Assembly (NCBI RefSeq): GCF_014323605.1
Contig: NZ_SCMB01000008.1
Span: forward strand, 1-56,470
DNA from: Lactobacillus kimbladii
Lineage (GTDB): Bacteria > Bacillota > Bacilli > Lactobacillales > Lactobacillaceae
Length of the DNA stretch: 56,470 nt
Direction: 5' to 3'
Under the pieces are notes generated by a model. It saw only the letters and a list, made by a program, of their open reading frames with translations. It was not told where the DNA came from and ran no database searches. This document shows positions 7,846 through 18,207 of this stretch, in pieces (position 1 is the stretch's first letter; each line of letters begins with the position of its first letter). A program made the position numbers and the translations under genes.

Positions 7846-8489
7846 TCTAATATACCTTTCAGTTCAGCAATTTGTTGTTCAACACTATTTTGACAAAAAA
7901 GGTATGATCCAGCTACAAAAATTTCTGCTCCTGCATCTTTAGCTTTTTTAGCAGTTTGTCCGTTGATTCCTCCATCAACTTCAATAGGAACTTTTCCATT
8001 TACTAAATTTGATGCTTCTTTAATTCTAGAAAGAGAATCTGGAATAAATTTTTGTCCACCAAAGCCAGGAAAAACTGTCATTAATAAAATTTGATCTATT
8101 TTAGAAATAAATTTGGAAAGTACAGATACGGAAGTATCAGGGTTAAGAACCACACCAGCTTTAACTTGATTTTCATTTAAATAATCTAACCAGTAATTTA
8201 GTTTCTCTTCAGTCATTGCTTCATAATGAAGCAACATTATTTGAGCACCGGCCTTAGTAAAAGCTGGTACCAAATCATCAGGATTGTTACTCATCAAGTG
8301 AATCTCGGCCACAATAGATGGAAAAGCTTTTTTGAAATCTGAAACAAGTTGTGGCCCAAAAGATAAATTAGGTACGAAATGCCCATCCATGATGTCAATG
8401 TGAAATCGGTTAATGCCTGCATTCACAGCTGTTTGAATGTCTTTTTCTAAATTTAAGTTATTAATATTTAGTATTGATGGTGCTATCAC
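7842..8489 (-). CDS. rpe: Ribulose-phosphate 3-epimerase
   Basis: Interconverts ribulose 5-phosphate and xylulose 5-phosphate in the pentose phosphate pathway. A 215-residue TIM barrel. Metal-binding and catalytic motifs are present: APSIL at the N-terminus, HIDIMDGHFVPN (30-41), EIHLM and EVDGGIN near residue 172. The phosphate-binding GSYLF lies near the C-terminus. It lies eleven bases after rsgA and overlaps thiN, so it is cotranscribed with both. Confidence 0.95.
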   Translation of the reverse strand: MIAPSILNINNLNLEKDIQTAVNAGINRFHIDIMDGHFVPNLSFGPQLVSDFKKAFPSIVAEIHLMSNNPDDLVPAFTKAGAQIMLLHYEAMTEEKLNYWLDYLNENQVKAGVVLNPDTSVSVLSKFISKIDQILLMTVFPGFGGQKFIPDSLSRIKEASNLVNGKVPIEVDGGINGQTAKKAKDAGAEIFVAGSYLFCQNSVEQQIAELKGILE

Positions 8490-8499
8490 TGTATTCTCC

Positions 8500-9393
8500 T
8501 TACTTTAAATATTCTGGTAATTTGCCATTTTCTATTTCTTTGCGCAATAACAAGTAATCATCATAGCGGCTTTTTTTTATTTCGCCTGTTTCAACTAGTT
8601 CTTTTACTCTGCACTTGGGTTCATTAAGATGTTGGCAACCACGGAATTTACAGAATTTACTTGCTCTTCTAAACTCAATAAAATAATTGCATAATTCATT
8701 TATTTTAATTGGAGTTAAATCAATTGCTGAAAACCCTGGTGTATCCGCAAGGTAACCCTTACCTAAAGGAAAGAGGTTTACTGTTCTTGTTGTGTGCTTG
8801 CCACGATTTAAGGAATTTGAAATAATCCCAGTTTCTTGGTGCAGACCACTTTTTAGTGAGTTAATTAAAGTTGATTTGCCCGCACCTGATTGGCCTGCTA
8901 AAGTCCATATCTGCTCGGAACCAATGTCATTAGGTAAATTACTTGCAACTTCTTTTTTACTATAATAGACCTTATAGCCTACTTCTTGATAATAATTCAA
9001 ATTTTTTTGAATTTTATCTAGGTCGGATATACCAACTAAATCTCTTTTCGATAAAAAAATACTTACAGCAATGTTTTTCCAAGAAAAATAAGTTAGAAAG
9101 CGATCTAGCAATTGTAATGAAAAATCTGGTTGTACAGCAGACATTACGAGTAAAATTTGAGTCACATTGGCTACAGCAGGACGACCAATCAGGTTTTGGC
9201 GAGGCAACACTGCAACCAAATAACTTGTGCCTTGATCATCAATTTGAATCTTAACGTGATCACCAACAGTAGGTTTTAAATTATTTTTACGGAAAACCCC
9301 TCTGGCACGGGTTCTTATTGTATCAGTGCTCGTCTGAACGTCATAAAAGCCAGCAATCAGACCAGTAACAATTCCCTGATCTTCTTTAATCAT
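8500..9393 (-). CDS. rsgA: Ribosome small-subunit GTPase RsgA
   Basis: Circularly permuted GTPase acting late in 30S subunit assembly. An N-terminal OB fold is followed by G motifs in permuted order: SKRDL (G4), then [12 protein letters not shown] (P-loop), then DTPG (G3). A C-terminal zinc site has C and H residues ([14 protein letters not shown]). The frame opens at 9408, inside prkC, but the ATG at 9393 is preferred because GAAGG lies seven bases upstream; that gives 297 residues, the usual length. It overlaps the 3' end of prkC by eight bases. Confidence 0.94.
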   Translation of the reverse strand: MIKEDQGIVTGLIAGFYDVQTSTDTIRTRARGVFRKNNLKPTVGDHVKIQIDDQGTSYLVAVLPRQNLIGRPAVANVTQILLVMSAVQPDFSLQLLDRFLTYFSWKNIAVSIFLSKRDLVGISDLDKIQKNLNYYQEVGYKVYYSKKEVASNLPNDIGSEQIWTLAGQSGAGKSTLINSLKSGLHQETGIISNSLNRGKHTTRTVNLFPLGKGYLADTPGFSAIDLTPIKINELCNYFIEFRRASKFCKFRGCQHLNEPKCRVKELVETGEIKKSRYDDYLLLRKEIENGKLPEYLK

Positions 9394-11371
9394 TTTTGAC
9401 CTTCTCATTCAAAATTGTCTGCCCGTCACGCACTACTTTCAGCTGACCAGGACCATCCTTAAGTTCAAATGGTATTGAAAAATTCATATCTTTTTTAATG
9501 TAAAGATCCCGATAAATATTGTTAATTGAATGATTATCATCTGAAACATAAATTTGAACATGATTCCCCCGCTTGTCATCTGAATCATCTTCATCATTAT
9601 CTTCATAACTAACTGTGAAGTTTTTTATAGCTGTTAGATCACGCTCTTTTTTTGCGCCTTCAGAAACATTAACTGAAATTGTACTTCCCTTTGGTACTTT
9701 AGTACCAGCTGCCGGACTCATTGAAATAATCATACCCTTTTTAACTTTATTTGAATACGCAGAACTGACTTGCAAAGTTAAACCATGCTTATGTGCAAAT
9801 TCTTGCGCTTCCTTCAATGAATAATTAGTTAGATCCGGTAATTTAGTCATATGATCTTTTGCGCGATGATTCTTTCCTTTTGACACAGTTAAAGTAATGG
9901 TTGTTTGGTCTGGCTTTACCTCCACATCAGCTGCAACACTTTGAGAAATAACATGATCAGGTGGAACGTTATAAGAAAATTGGTTTTCGCGAATTATTTC
10001 AAAGCCCAATTTTTCTAGCTTGTGTACTGCTATTTCATATTCGTCTCCAGTGACATCAGGTACTCTTACCATACCTGCTCCATCTGATATATAAAGATCA
10101 ATGTATCTGCCTCGTTTTATTTCTACTCCTGCAGTAGGTGAAGTTTCAATTACTTTACCACGATCTATACTGTCAGAACTCCGGTGTTTTATTTTGCCTA
10201 CTTTCAAGCCTACCATCTCAAGCCTATTTCTTGCGCTTCTTTCGCTCATATTTGTAACGTCTGGAATACGTACATCTTTATGATTGTTGCTGTTTAAAAC
10301 AAAAAACATTAATCCAACGATTAAAACCGCAGCAATTCCAACAAAAAGCCACCACCATTTATGTTTACGCAAAGCCTGTGTAAAACTGGAATGATTTACT
10401 TTGGACTTATCACCTGATTCATCATTCTGTGTTCTGCTTTCTTCATCTAATCTATTGCTATTTGGATCAGATTTGAAATTAGGTAATATAATGGTTTCGT
10501 CATCATTATTCCCATGAGTTGGCTTAAAAACCGGTTCATTAGCCCTACCTGGCTCTAAACTACTGTCGAGATCATCTTTCATTTCTTTGGCTGAATCATA
10601 TCTGTCACGTGGATCTTTAGCAGTAGCTTTTAAAACAACATTTTCTAAAGATTGGGGAATGTTTGGATCTTGTTTTCGTATCGAGGGAATTGGCTCTTGT
10701 GCGTGTTTTAAAGCAATTGAAACAGCTGAATCTCCGTTAAATGGAACATGACCAGTAATTAATTCATATAGAATTATGCCTAAAGAATAAATATCAGACT
10801 GCTTGGTGACGAGTCCTCCCCTCGTTTGCTCAGGAGACATGTAATGGACAGAACCAATCGCTGAGTTAGTTTGGGTAACTGAATTCTGATTAAGAGCCAC
10901 AGCAATGCCAAAATCGGCAATTTTTATATTTCCATGCTTATCCATTAAAATATTTTGCGGTTTTAGATCTCTGTGAATAACATTATGTTTATGAGCCAGG
11001 GACATTGCACTTAGTATTTGGTCCATAATGCGGATAATATCTCCTAAATGCAAAGGAGAATTTGCTCTAATATAGTCTTTTAAATCTGGTCCATCGACAT
11101 ATTCCATTACCATGTATGGCAGTCCATGATCAGTGCCAACATCAAGAACCATTACTATATTAGGATGGCTCAGTTCGCTCGTTGCCAGTGCTTCTCTTTG
11201 AAAACGAGCCAAAGTTTGCGGTTCTTTTTGCAAATCAAGTCGCAAAATTTTAACCGCAACTTTTCGCTGTAAAATTATGTCTTCAGCAAGATAAACATTT
11301 GCCATGCCACCTTCACCCAAAGTATCGATTATACGGTAACGATCGCCTAACAAATAGCCCTTATTTATCAT
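9386..11371 (-). CDS. prkC: Ser/Thr protein kinase with PASTA repeats
   Basis: Membrane kinase that senses peptidoglycan fragments and controls cell-wall and translation targets. The kinase domain has [12 protein letters not shown] (18-29), Lys41, HRDLKPQN (133-140), DFG (153-155) and the phosphorylatable activation loop before [11 protein letters not shown] hydrophobic span ([20 protein letters not shown]) near residues 340-360 anchors it. Three PASTA repeats follow (RIPDVT, RVPDVT and KLPDLT starts), then an acidic linker ([12 protein letters not shown]) and a C-terminal extension of about 90 residues. It overlaps its cognate phosphatase gene by four bases. Confidence 0.95.
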   Translation of the reverse strand: MINKGYLLGDRYRIIDTLGEGGMANVYLAEDIILQRKVAVKILRLDLQKEPQTLARFQREALATSELSHPNIVMVLDVGTDHGLPYMVMEYVDGPDLKDYIRANSPLHLGDIIRIMDQILSAMSLAHKHNVIHRDLKPQNILMDKHGNIKIADFGIAVALNQNSVTQTNSAIGSVHYMSPEQTRGGLVTKQSDIYSLGIILYELITGHVPFNGDSAVSIALKHAQEPIPSIRKQDPNIPQSLENVVLKATAKDPRDRYDSAKEMKDDLDSSLEPGRANEPVFKPTHGNNDDETIILPNFKSDPNSNRLDEESRTQNDESGDKSKVNHSSFTQALRKHKWWWLFVGIAAVLIVGLMFFVLNSNNHKDVRIPDVTNMSERSARNRLEMVGLKVGKIKHRSSDSIDRGKVIETSPTAGVEIKRGRYIDLYISDGAGMVRVPDVTGDEYEIAVHKLEKLGFEIIRENQFSYNVPPDHVISQSVAADVEVKPDQTTITLTVSKGKNHRAKDHMTKLPDLTNYSLKEAQEFAHKHGLTLQVSSAYSNKVKKGMIISMSPAAGTKVPKGSTISVNVSEGAKKERDLTAIKNFTVSYEDNDEDDSDDKRGNHVQIYVSDDNHSINNIYRDLYIKKDMNFSIPFELKDGPGQLKVVRDGQTILNEKVKND

Positions 11372-12117
11372 TTACCGTCACCGCCTTCGTTTAGAATTAA
11401 GCAAGCAGTAATATTATCCTCACCACCTAAGCGGTTAGCTTCATCAATCAATTTTTGACACCGATTCTTTAATGATAAATCTTTTGTAGCAAGAATTTGC
11501 TGAATCTGTGGGTCACTTAATGAGTTTGTTAACCCATCGGTACAAAGCAAAATAATATCGTTATCATTTAAAGTTACTTGTTTAAACTCTGGATCAATTG
11601 TACTAGAAACCCCCAGTGATTGAGTAATAATATTTTTTTGAGGGTGATTTCTAGCCTGTTGCTTCGTAATTTGTCCTAATTTTACTAACTCATTAACAAG
11701 GGAATGATCTTCAACTAACTGGATGAATTTACCATCAGAGTAACCATATGCTCTTGAATCCCCGAGATGTGCAATTAAAGCTTCGTTGTTAAAAATAGCA
11801 GCCAGGACAATAGTGGTACCCATACCATTTAGATCTGGAAAGCGATCTGCAGTTCTTAATATAGTTTCATTTTCATTACTTAGCTGGACGTTTAGCCACT
11901 TGCGTGCGCTGTCAGAATCGTAAAAGTCAGTAACGCCAAAATTATGACCCAAATGACTTACAGCCATAGTTGAGGCTACATCACCTCCCTGATGTCCACC
12001 CATACCATCACAAACTATGGCCAACAATGCGTTCCTTTTATTTTTGAAAACCTGGACAGAATCCTGATTACTCTTGCGTATTCGCCCGATACTAGATGCA
12101 AATGCTGTTCTAATCAA
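11368..12117 (-). CDS. stp: PP2C-family Ser/Thr phosphatase
   Basis: Metal-dependent phosphatase that reverses phosphorylation by the neighbouring PASTA kinase. At 249 residues it has the standard size. Motifs: VCDGMGGHQGGDVAS (two metal-binding aspartates in the family), HLGDSRAY, LCTDGLTN and EDNITACL. It sits four bases after rsmB and its stop overlaps the kinase start (ATGA), a nearly invariant phosphatase-kinase pair in Bacillota. Confidence 0.95.
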   Translation of the reverse strand: MIRTAFASSIGRIRKSNQDSVQVFKNKRNALLAIVCDGMGGHQGGDVASTMAVSHLGHNFGVTDFYDSDSARKWLNVQLSNENETILRTADRFPDLNGMGTTIVLAAIFNNEALIAHLGDSRAYGYSDGKFIQLVEDHSLVNELVKLGQITKQQARNHPQKNIITQSLGVSSTIDPEFKQVTLNDNDIILLCTDGLTNSLSDPQIQQILATKDLSLKNRCQKLIDEANRLGGEDNITACLILNEGGDGK

Positions 12118-12121
12118 AACT

Positions 12122-13447
12122 TTAACCTCGCATTTTAAACTTAGCTATAAAAAAGCCGTCACTACCATAACTATCAGGTAAAATTTTCAGCATCCCTTGT
12201 GTTGCTTTAAGTTTACCCGCAGTGAAAGGTTGTAATTCAAACTGAGTATGACTTTTTAGAAAAGCCTTAACAACGTCTTCATCTTCTTCTTGAGTAATAG
12301 TACAAGTAGAATAAACCAATTCACCATCTCGACTTAACAACGTACTTACATGGTCTAAAATATCCAATTGTATTTTTTGTAATTTGACTAAATCCTGTAA
12401 TGTTTTAGTATAACGAATTTCTGGTTTTCTTCTTATAAGACCTAATCCAGAACACGGAGCATCCACCAAGATTTTATCAAATTGTCCTTTTTTAAATGTT
12501 TGATCAGCTTTTCTGGCATCCATCGTTTTAACGTTTATTCTTGATTCAACTTTCATTCTTTTACCATTTTGCTTAACCAAACGCAGTTTGTTTTTGTGAA
12601 TATCAAGAGCAGTAACATAACCATGTTTTAGCTTTTCAGCAATTTGAATAGTTTTTCCACCTGGTGCACTACATGCATCAAGAACTTCTTCATTACCTGC
12701 AAAAGTGAAAGCACTTACTGCCAAACTAGCAGCTTCGTCTTGAATTGTCAATTTTCCTTCTTTAAATAGGGAAGTTTTAAAGACACCACCATGTGCTAAA
12801 ACCAGTTCATCATCAGCAATTTGAGATTCATTAGGAAAAAATCCTAATTTAGTTAATTCTTCTTTGATCAAATTATAATCAGTTAAACCTGAAACTCGAA
12901 CAGTATTTTTTGCTGGTTTATTGATACTTGACAAGATAGAAGCTGTTCTGCTCTCACCCCAATTATTAATAAGGTACTGAACTAGCCACTGGGGAGTACT
13001 TTCTTTAACACTTAAAAAAAGCACTTTACCTTTATCATCAGGTAAAATCTGTCCCCTTCTTAAGAAAGCACGTAAAATACCATTAACAATCTTAAATCCA
13101 GCTGAATGTTTTCTACCAAATTCTTTTGCCAGATTATTAGCTTCATTTAGAACGGCTCGATCTGGAATACTGTTCATAAATAAAATTTGATAGGCGGACA
13201 TCAATAACAATGGCAAAAGGTAATCTTCTTTAAGTTCAGTCTTTAATAGACCGCGAAACTGATACTCCAAATATATCTTTTCCTGAATAGTGCCATATAC
13301 AATTCTTGTTGCCAACTTTTGGTCAGCTTGTGACAGCTTCGTTCCCTGCAAATTATTGCTAAAACTAATATTTGAATAAGAGCCATCACGAAATACTCGA
13401 ATCAAGGTTGCAAGTGCTACAGAACGTGCACTTTTATGAACTGACAA
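12122..13447 (-). CDS. rsmB: 16S rRNA m5C967 methyltransferase
   Basis: SAM-dependent methyltransferase that modifies cytosine 967 of 16S rRNA. An N-terminal NusB-like RNA-binding domain (residues about 1-130) precedes a Rossmann methyltransferase domain with DACSAPGGKT, the catalytic cysteines in VDAPCSGLG and in YSTCT. The frame opens with GTG at 13456, but AAAGG touches that codon. The TTG at 13447 has the same AAAGG at eight bases and is preferred. Either start overlaps the end of fmt, which implies coupling. Confidence 0.93.
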   Translation of the reverse strand: MSVHKSARSVALATLIRVFRDGSYSNISFSNNLQGTKLSQADQKLATRIVYGTIQEKIYLEYQFRGLLKTELKEDYLLPLLLMSAYQILFMNSIPDRAVLNEANNLAKEFGRKHSAGFKIVNGILRAFLRRGQILPDDKGKVLFLSVKESTPQWLVQYLINNWGESRTASILSSINKPAKNTVRVSGLTDYNLIKEELTKLGFFPNESQIADDELVLAHGGVFKTSLFKEGKLTIQDEAASLAVSAFTFAGNEEVLDACSAPGGKTIQIAEKLKHGYVTALDIHKNKLRLVKQNGKRMKVESRINVKTMDARKADQTFKKGQFDKILVDAPCSGLGLIRRKPEIRYTKTLQDLVKLQKIQLDILDHVSTLLSRDGELVYSTCTITQEEDEDVVKAFLKSHTQFELQPFTAGKLKATQGMLKILPDSYGSDGFFIAKFKMRG

Positions 13448-14378
13448 TCTTATCACCTTTACTGAAGTTTTTACCCTGACCGTTCAAAAAACTTTTAATT
13501 GCCATTTTTTTCTTTCCAGAAGGCTGAACTTCAAGTAAATTCAAAACGGTATGATTAGCAAAACTAATTGCAAATCGTTTTTTATTTTCAACGACAACTC
13601 CAGCAGGAAAGCTAGTCGTGTCGGCAGCAACTTCAGCTTGCCATATTTTAAATCTTTTACCATCAATGAGCAAATAAGCTCCTGGATCAGGATTAAGGCC
13701 TCGAATTAAATTATTAGCCTCAGTCGCGGTCATATTTAATTTTATTTGTTCCTGTTTTTTGCTGATATTTGGTGAAAAAACCACTTTATTTTCATCTTGC
13801 GCTGTCTTTTTCTGCGGATCAGCAATAATTTGCGGCAAAGTTTGGATTAGCAAGTCACGACCTAAAAGAGACAGTTTTTCAAATAAGGTTCCTGCATTAT
13901 CTTCTTTTTGAATATCTATTGCTTTTTGGGCATAAATATCACCAGCATCCATTTGCTTAACCATTTCCATAATGGTGACCCCAGTTTGTTGATCACCGTT
14001 AATAAGAGCATATTGAATTGGCGCGCCACCACGATATTTTGGTAATAGAGAGCCATGAACGTTAACAGCAGCAATTTTTGCCGATTGCAGAAATTTACTA
14101 GGCAAAAACTGACCATAAGCAGCAGTGATGATTAAATCAGCGTGCATTTTTATTAAAGCAGCTAATTCAGCAGATTTTCCCAAATGTTCAGGCTGAAAAA
14201 CGGGTAAATTCAGTTTCTTAGCTAAAATCTTAACCGGAGTTTCAGTAACTTTTTGTTTTCGTCCAACTTTTTTATCAGGTTGAGTAACCACGGCTTTTAT
14301 TTCATAATCATTCTCTGAAAGAGCCTTTAAAATTGGTACAGCAAATTTAGGAGTTCCTAAAAAAATTATTGATGTCAT
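13434..14378 (-). CDS. fmt: Methionyl-tRNA formyltransferase
   Basis: Formylates initiator Met-tRNA using 10-formyl-tetrahydrofolate. A 314-residue protein with the N-terminal FLGTPKFAVPIL, the folate and catalytic block NVHGSLLPKYRGGAPIQ (Asn, His) and the downstream MDAGDI aspartate. The C-terminal OB-like domain binds tRNA. It lies 14 bases after priA, in the usual priA-fmt-rsmB order. Confidence 0.95.
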   Translation of the reverse strand: MTSIIFLGTPKFAVPILKALSENDYEIKAVVTQPDKKVGRKQKVTETPVKILAKKLNLPVFQPEHLGKSAELAALIKMHADLIITAAYGQFLPSKFLQSAKIAAVNVHGSLLPKYRGGAPIQYALINGDQQTGVTIMEMVKQMDAGDIYAQKAIDIQKEDNAGTLFEKLSLLGRDLLIQTLPQIIADPQKKTAQDENKVVFSPNISKKQEQIKLNMTATEANNLIRGLNPDPGAYLLIDGKRFKIWQAEVAADTTSFPAGVVVENKKRFAISFANHTVLNLLEVQPSGKKKMAIKSFLNGQGKNFSKGDKIVSS

Positions 14379-14392
14379 TAATCATTTCCCCT

Positions 14393-16792
14393 TTACATTA
14401 TGCGCTCTGGTTCATTATCAATATAAACAGACAAACCATATTTTTTAACCTTTTGCGCTGAGTCTTGAATTTGGTGTAATAACTTGTTTAAATTATCCTC
14501 TTTTTTATATTTTACCAGTATTTGATAATAATATTGATTTTTTAAGCGAGAAATTGCACTAGGGGTTGGACCTAAAACTATTGTTGATTGGTGTAATTTT
14601 GGTTGTAACCATTTTTTAATTCTAAAAGCTTCTCTAGCAGCATTTTGTTCATTTTTGGCCGCAACAGAAACTAGCACCGTGTAAAAATAAGGCGGATAAT
14701 TGCCAGCATGACGAACACGCATTTCATACTGATAAAATTGCTCATAGTCCTGAGTTTCAGCTAGTTTAATAGCATAGTGATCAGGATTAAAAGTTTGGAT
14801 AATTACCTCACCTTTCTTTTGGGCTCGTCCAGCTCGTCCTGCCACTTGTGTTAACAACTCAAACGTTCTTTCAGAGGCGTTGTAATCTGGTAACCATAAT
14901 CCCGTATCAGCATTAACAACGCCTACTAGGGTCACATTGGGAAAATCCAGTCCTTTGGCAATCATTTGCGTACCTAGCAGGATATCTGCTTCACGATTGC
15001 CAAAAGCATCTAAGATCCTTTTAAATGATCCTTTTCTTCGTGTAGTATCAACATCCATTCGCAAAATACGGCAGCCTGGTATTATTTTTTCAAGCTCTGT
15101 CATAATTTTTTGTGTGCCAGTACCCAAGAAGCGGATTTTTGTGCTTTGACAATTAGGACATTTTTCAGGAATCGCAGTAGAAAAGCCACAATAATGACAC
15201 TGCATTTTATTGGTATCTTTATGCATTGTCAAAGATAAGTCGCAATTTGGACATTTCATAACATAGCCGCATTCACGACATAACATAAAGTTGGCGAAGC
15301 CTCTCCTATTTAGCATTAAAATAACTTGTTCTTTTTTGGCAATCCTTTTTTTTATTGCCTCAACCAGTTGAATAGATAGGTCAAATTGCCCACCATTAAA
15401 ATGAGCCTTTTTTAAGTCTATTAACTTAACTTCTGGCAAACTTTGCTGGTTAGCACGATGTGGTAGTCTCAATAATTGATAAACATCTTTTTGTGCTCGA
15501 GCTCTGCTTCCTAATGAGGGTGTTGCGCTGCCTAGCACAAGGGGACATGAGTTATAGTTGCTGCGCCAAACTGCAACATCTCTAGCATGATAACGCGGAT
15601 TATCTTCTTGTTTATAAGAAGATTCATGCTCTTCGTCTATCACTATTAAGCCGATATTCTTTAAAGGAGCAAAGACAGCACTTCGAGCACCAACAACAAC
15701 GCGTGCTTCGCCTCGGCGTATGCGACGCCATTCATCATACAGTTCTCCTTCTGATAATCCACTGTGTAGAACTGCTACTTGCTGACCAAAACGATTCTTC
15801 ACTTGGCTTACCATTTGCGGGGTTAAGGATATTTCAGGAACCATCATTAAGGCATTTTTTCCAGCCTTTAAAGTAGTACTTATAGCATTTAAGTAGACTT
15901 CTGTCTTACCACTGCCAGTAACACCTTCTAATAAAAAAGTACGTGCTTTTTTCTCGATTATTGCTGGTTCTATTTTAGCTAATGCGTTCTTTTGTTCAGT
16001 GTTAAGCTTGATTTTTTTATCTGATTTTTCTTCCTGCTCATAATTTGTCAGTGGATCACGATAAATTTCAGCCGGTTTTTTTCTAAGCCAGCCTCTTTTG
16101 ACAGCATTCGTTAATGAAACAGTGCTGAGATTTGCATTATTTTCGATCTCTTTCTGCATTTTTGGAAATTTATCGTAATTTTCAATTATATACATAATGA
16201 GCTGCTTTTGTTTAACAGCATTTTTTCTTAAAGATTCATATATATTTATATATTCTTTTTTATTATTCGTTAGTGAATATTCATTTTCAGTTTTGACCCG
16301 AGCCCGATTTTCAACAACATACTCAATTTTGGCCATATTTGTTCTTAACAATTTGCGAATTTCAGCAATTTGTTTATTATCATTAATCGTATTTAAATCT
16401 AACGGCTTTCCTTGAAAAATAGTCATTTTTTTTGCTTTAGAAGATTCCGGCACCAGAATTTTACGATAATTGGCACGCATAACTCTAGGAAGCATTGTTT
16501 TAAGAATAGTAATTCGATAAGAATAAACATGATCAGCCAAATCTTTTGATAATCTAATTAATTCAGAGGTTAGAGGGGGCATTTCATCTACCACCAAAAG
16601 CAAGTCTTTCAATTTACCTCGATATTGACTTTTGTTACTCAAACCAACTACGAAACCTTGTAACTTGCGTGGACCAAAAGGCACAAAAACCCTGGAGCCA
16701 ATTTCTACTTCACCTAACTCATCAGGAATATGATATTCAAAAATGCGATCTGTTTGCTTAGCTGCAACATCAACAATAACCTGTGCAATCAT
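14393..16792 (-). CDS. priA: Primosomal helicase PriA
   Basis: 3'-to-5' helicase that reloads the replisome at stalled forks. The 799-residue protein has an N-terminal DNA-binding domain, Walker A GVTGSGKTEVYL, DEEH box VIDEEHESSYKQ, GSATPS, and a zinc module with paired cysteines (CRECG, CPNC, CHYC, CPNC). The helicase C-terminal half has LGTQMIAKGLDFP and the arginine finger region QVAGRAGR. A strong hairpin terminator separates it from upstream rpoZ, so it may start its own transcript. Confidence 0.95.
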   Translation of the reverse strand: MIAQVIVDVAAKQTDRIFEYHIPDELGEVEIGSRVFVPFGPRKLQGFVVGLSNKSQYRGKLKDLLLVVDEMPPLTSELIRLSKDLADHVYSYRITILKTMLPRVMRANYRKILVPESSKAKKMTIFQGKPLDLNTINDNKQIAEIRKLLRTNMAKIEYVVENRARVKTENEYSLTNNKKEYINIYESLRKNAVKQKQLIMYIIENYDKFPKMQKEIENNANLSTVSLTNAVKRGWLRKKPAEIYRDPLTNYEQEEKSDKKIKLNTEQKNALAKIEPAIIEKKARTFLLEGVTGSGKTEVYLNAISTTLKAGKNALMMVPEISLTPQMVSQVKNRFGQQVAVLHSGLSEGELYDEWRRIRRGEARVVVGARSAVFAPLKNIGLIVIDEEHESSYKQEDNPRYHARDVAVWRSNYNSCPLVLGSATPSLGSRARAQKDVYQLLRLPHRANQQSLPEVKLIDLKKAHFNGGQFDLSIQLVEAIKKRIAKKEQVILMLNRRGFANFMLCRECGYVMKCPNCDLSLTMHKDTNKMQCHYCGFSTAIPEKCPNCQSTKIRFLGTGTQKIMTELEKIIPGCRILRMDVDTTRRKGSFKRILDAFGNREADILLGTQMIAKGLDFPNVTLVGVVNADTGLWLPDYNASERTFELLTQVAGRAGRAQKKGEVIIQTFNPDHYAIKLAETQDYEQFYQYEMRVRHAGNYPPYFYTVLVSVAAKNEQNAAREAFRIKKWLQPKLHQSTIVLGPTPSAISRLKNQYYYQILVKYKKEDNLNKLLHQIQDSAQKVKKYGLSVYIDNEPERIM

Positions 16793-16804
16793 TTAATCAC
16801 CTTT

Positions 16805-16840
16805 AAAAAATGACCTCCATCTTTCTTAGGATGGAGGTCA
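16805..16840 (-). terminator. Rho-independent terminator after rpoZ
   Basis: The arms TGACCTCCATC and GATGGAGGTCA (16811-16840) are perfectly paired, and on the minus strand a six-T run follows. It ends the gmk-rpoZ transcript before priA. Confidence 0.85.
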
Positions 16841-16854
16841 TAAAACTTTATTAA

Positions 16855-17073
16855 TTACTGATTAACCTCACGATGCTTGGGATCAACGGTAACTTTGCCA
16901 GCTTCGATTTCTTCTAAAGCTTTGCCAACTGGTTTTTGTGATTTATAATTTTTCAGAGCTTCAGGTTCGCCGTCCTCAAGTTCGTGTGCTCTTTTTGCAG
17001 CAAGAACTGATAAAGAATATCTCGAATCAACCTGGGCCAACAATTTATCTATAGATGGATACGTAACTCTCAA
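16855..17073 (-). CDS. rpoZ: RNA polymerase omega subunit
   Basis: Small subunit that stabilises the beta-prime chain of RNA polymerase. The TTG at 17073 is chosen because AAGGAGG lies six bases upstream and the protein then begins [20 protein letters not shown], the normal omega N-terminus; the longer frame from 17124 lies inside gmk. The product is 72 residues, typical for lactobacilli. The conserved core is [14 protein letters not shown]. It starts one base after the gmk stop, the standard gmk-rpoZ-priA order. Confidence 0.93.
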   Translation of the reverse strand: MRVTYPSIDKLLAQVDSRYSLSVLAAKRAHELEDGEPEALKNYKSQKPVGKALEEIEAGKVTVDPKHREVNQ

Positions 17074-17074
17074 T

Positions 17075-17689
17075 TTAATCCTCCTTAACCATTTTCCGAT
17101 ATGTATCAATGACACGTTTAACACTCACGTGTTCAGCTTCAACAATCGCTTTTATATGATCAACAGCATTTGCTACTGTATCATTAACTACTGCATAATC
17201 ATAATCCTGCATTACCAGAATTTCTTGACGAGCCTGTTTTATTCGACCCATAATTACATCCTCGGATTCAGTACCCCGATTTTCTAATCTAGTATGCAAA
17301 GTATGTAAATCAGGTGGTGTTAAAAAGATGAAGACACCATCAGGCATCTGTTTCCTAACCTTCTTAGCACCATTGACATCAATTTCTAAAAGCACGTCCT
17401 TACCTTCATAAAGCATTTTTTTCACTGGTGCCTTAGGAGTGCCATAAAAATTATTTACATATTGATTATACTCCAAAAGTTCATTTTGACTGATAGCCTG
17501 CTTAAACCGTTCTTGAGTAACAAAATAATAGTCCTTGCCGTTTATTTCTCCAGGCCTGGGTTTCCTGGTAGTCATTGATACTGAATATTCAAACGGAAAT
17601 ACTTTATTTTTCACGATTGCACTTTTAACGGTACCCTTACCTACTCCCGAAGGGCCAGAAAGAACAAGTAACAAACCTTTTTCTGCCAT
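17075..17689 (-). CDS. gmk: Guanylate kinase
   Basis: Phosphorylates GMP to GDP with ATP. P-loop [10 protein letters not shown] near residue 10; GMP-binding segment [20 protein letters not shown]; lid region ENRGTES. 204 residues, normal length. Start ATG with GGGAG upstream. It is the first gene of the gmk-rpoZ unit. Upstream, a TACAAT at 17713-17718 (minus strand) is a possible -10 with a weak -35. Confidence 0.95.
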   Translation of the reverse strand: MAEKGLLLVLSGPSGVGKGTVKSAIVKNKVFPFEYSVSMTTRKPRPGEINGKDYYFVTQERFKQAISQNELLEYNQYVNNFYGTPKAPVKKMLYEGKDVLLEIDVNGAKKVRKQMPDGVFIFLTPPDLHTLHTRLENRGTESEDVIMGRIKQARQEILVMQDYDYAVVNDTVANAVDHIKAIVEAEHVSVKRVIDTYRKMVKED

Positions 17690-17803
17690 GCCATACTCCC
17701 TTACAAAAAGCTATTGTATCTAGTTTGCACTAAAATGAAAATATTTTCAAGTTATGATATTTTCAACAAATCAAAATTCTCTTAAAAAAATTTGCTTAAA
17801 TAC

Positions 17804-17855
17804 TTGTTTTTTGGAACAAATGTTCTTATAATATAATTTGTCAAACAAATGTTCG
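17804..17855 (+). promoter_or_regulatory. SOS-type promoter with two LexA boxes
   Basis: TTGTTT (17804-17809), a 17-base spacer and TATAAT (17827-17832) form a good sigma-A promoter. Inside the spacer GAACAAATGTTC (17814-17825) is an exact match to the core of the Gram-positive LexA/DinR box (GAAC-N4-GTTC). A second copy, CAAACAAATGTTCG (17842-17855), with one changed base, lies just after the start site. This spacing is what a LexA-repressed promoter should look like. Confidence 0.75.
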
Positions 17856-17877
17856 GTTAACTCTAAGGGGTGGTTTG

Positions 17878-18153
17878 ATGAAAAACTCACTTAAGAAAAT
17901 TTATCACTATTTTTTCGATTATGATGAAGATAAATTAAGTATTTACAGTCAATACTACTATGAAATATTAGCTGCTCTTAATAGCGCCCTAGTCCATCGC
18001 TCCTATGTATTGGTAAGTTATCAAGACGGAACGAGTGAAATCGGACAAATCATAAAACGTGTTTCTGCAGGTCGTTTTATTTTACGTTTAGCAAATAAAA
18101 AACTAATTAAAATAGTTGATATTGATACTATATTTAGAATTGATTTCGCATAA
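17878..18153 (+). CDS. Small LexA-box-controlled protein, possibly YolD-like
   Basis: A 91-residue protein of unknown function. ATG 17878 is preferred over the adjacent TTG because AAGGGG lies seven bases upstream. The N-terminal part is rich in Tyr, Phe and Asp (YHYFFDYDEDK). The C-terminal about 60 residues look like a small beta-barrel: VLVSYQDGTSEIGQII, then FILRLANKKLIKIVD, then IFRIDF. This pattern loosely recalls YolD-family SH3-like proteins, which are often LexA-regulated and sit beside Y-family polymerases; no polymerase gene is here. It is a single-gene unit, ended by its own terminator. The SOS link rests on the promoter, and the family link is weak. Confidence 0.7.
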   Translation: MKNSLKKIYHYFFDYDEDKLSIYSQYYYEILAALNSALVHRSYVLVSYQDGTSEIGQIIKRVSAGRFILRLANKKLIKIVDIDTIFRIDFA

Positions 18154-18177
18154 TAAATTTCATTATAAAAACGCATT

Positions 18178-18207
18178 GCCAAGAATCATTATGATTCTTG
18201 GCTTTTT
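18178..18207 (+). terminator. Terminator between the small SOS gene and the GNAT gene
   Basis: The arms GCCAAGAATCAT and ATGATTCTTGGC pair perfectly and a T5 run follows on the plus strand. The hairpin contains the last codons and stop of the convergent GNAT gene. Confidence 0.8.
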
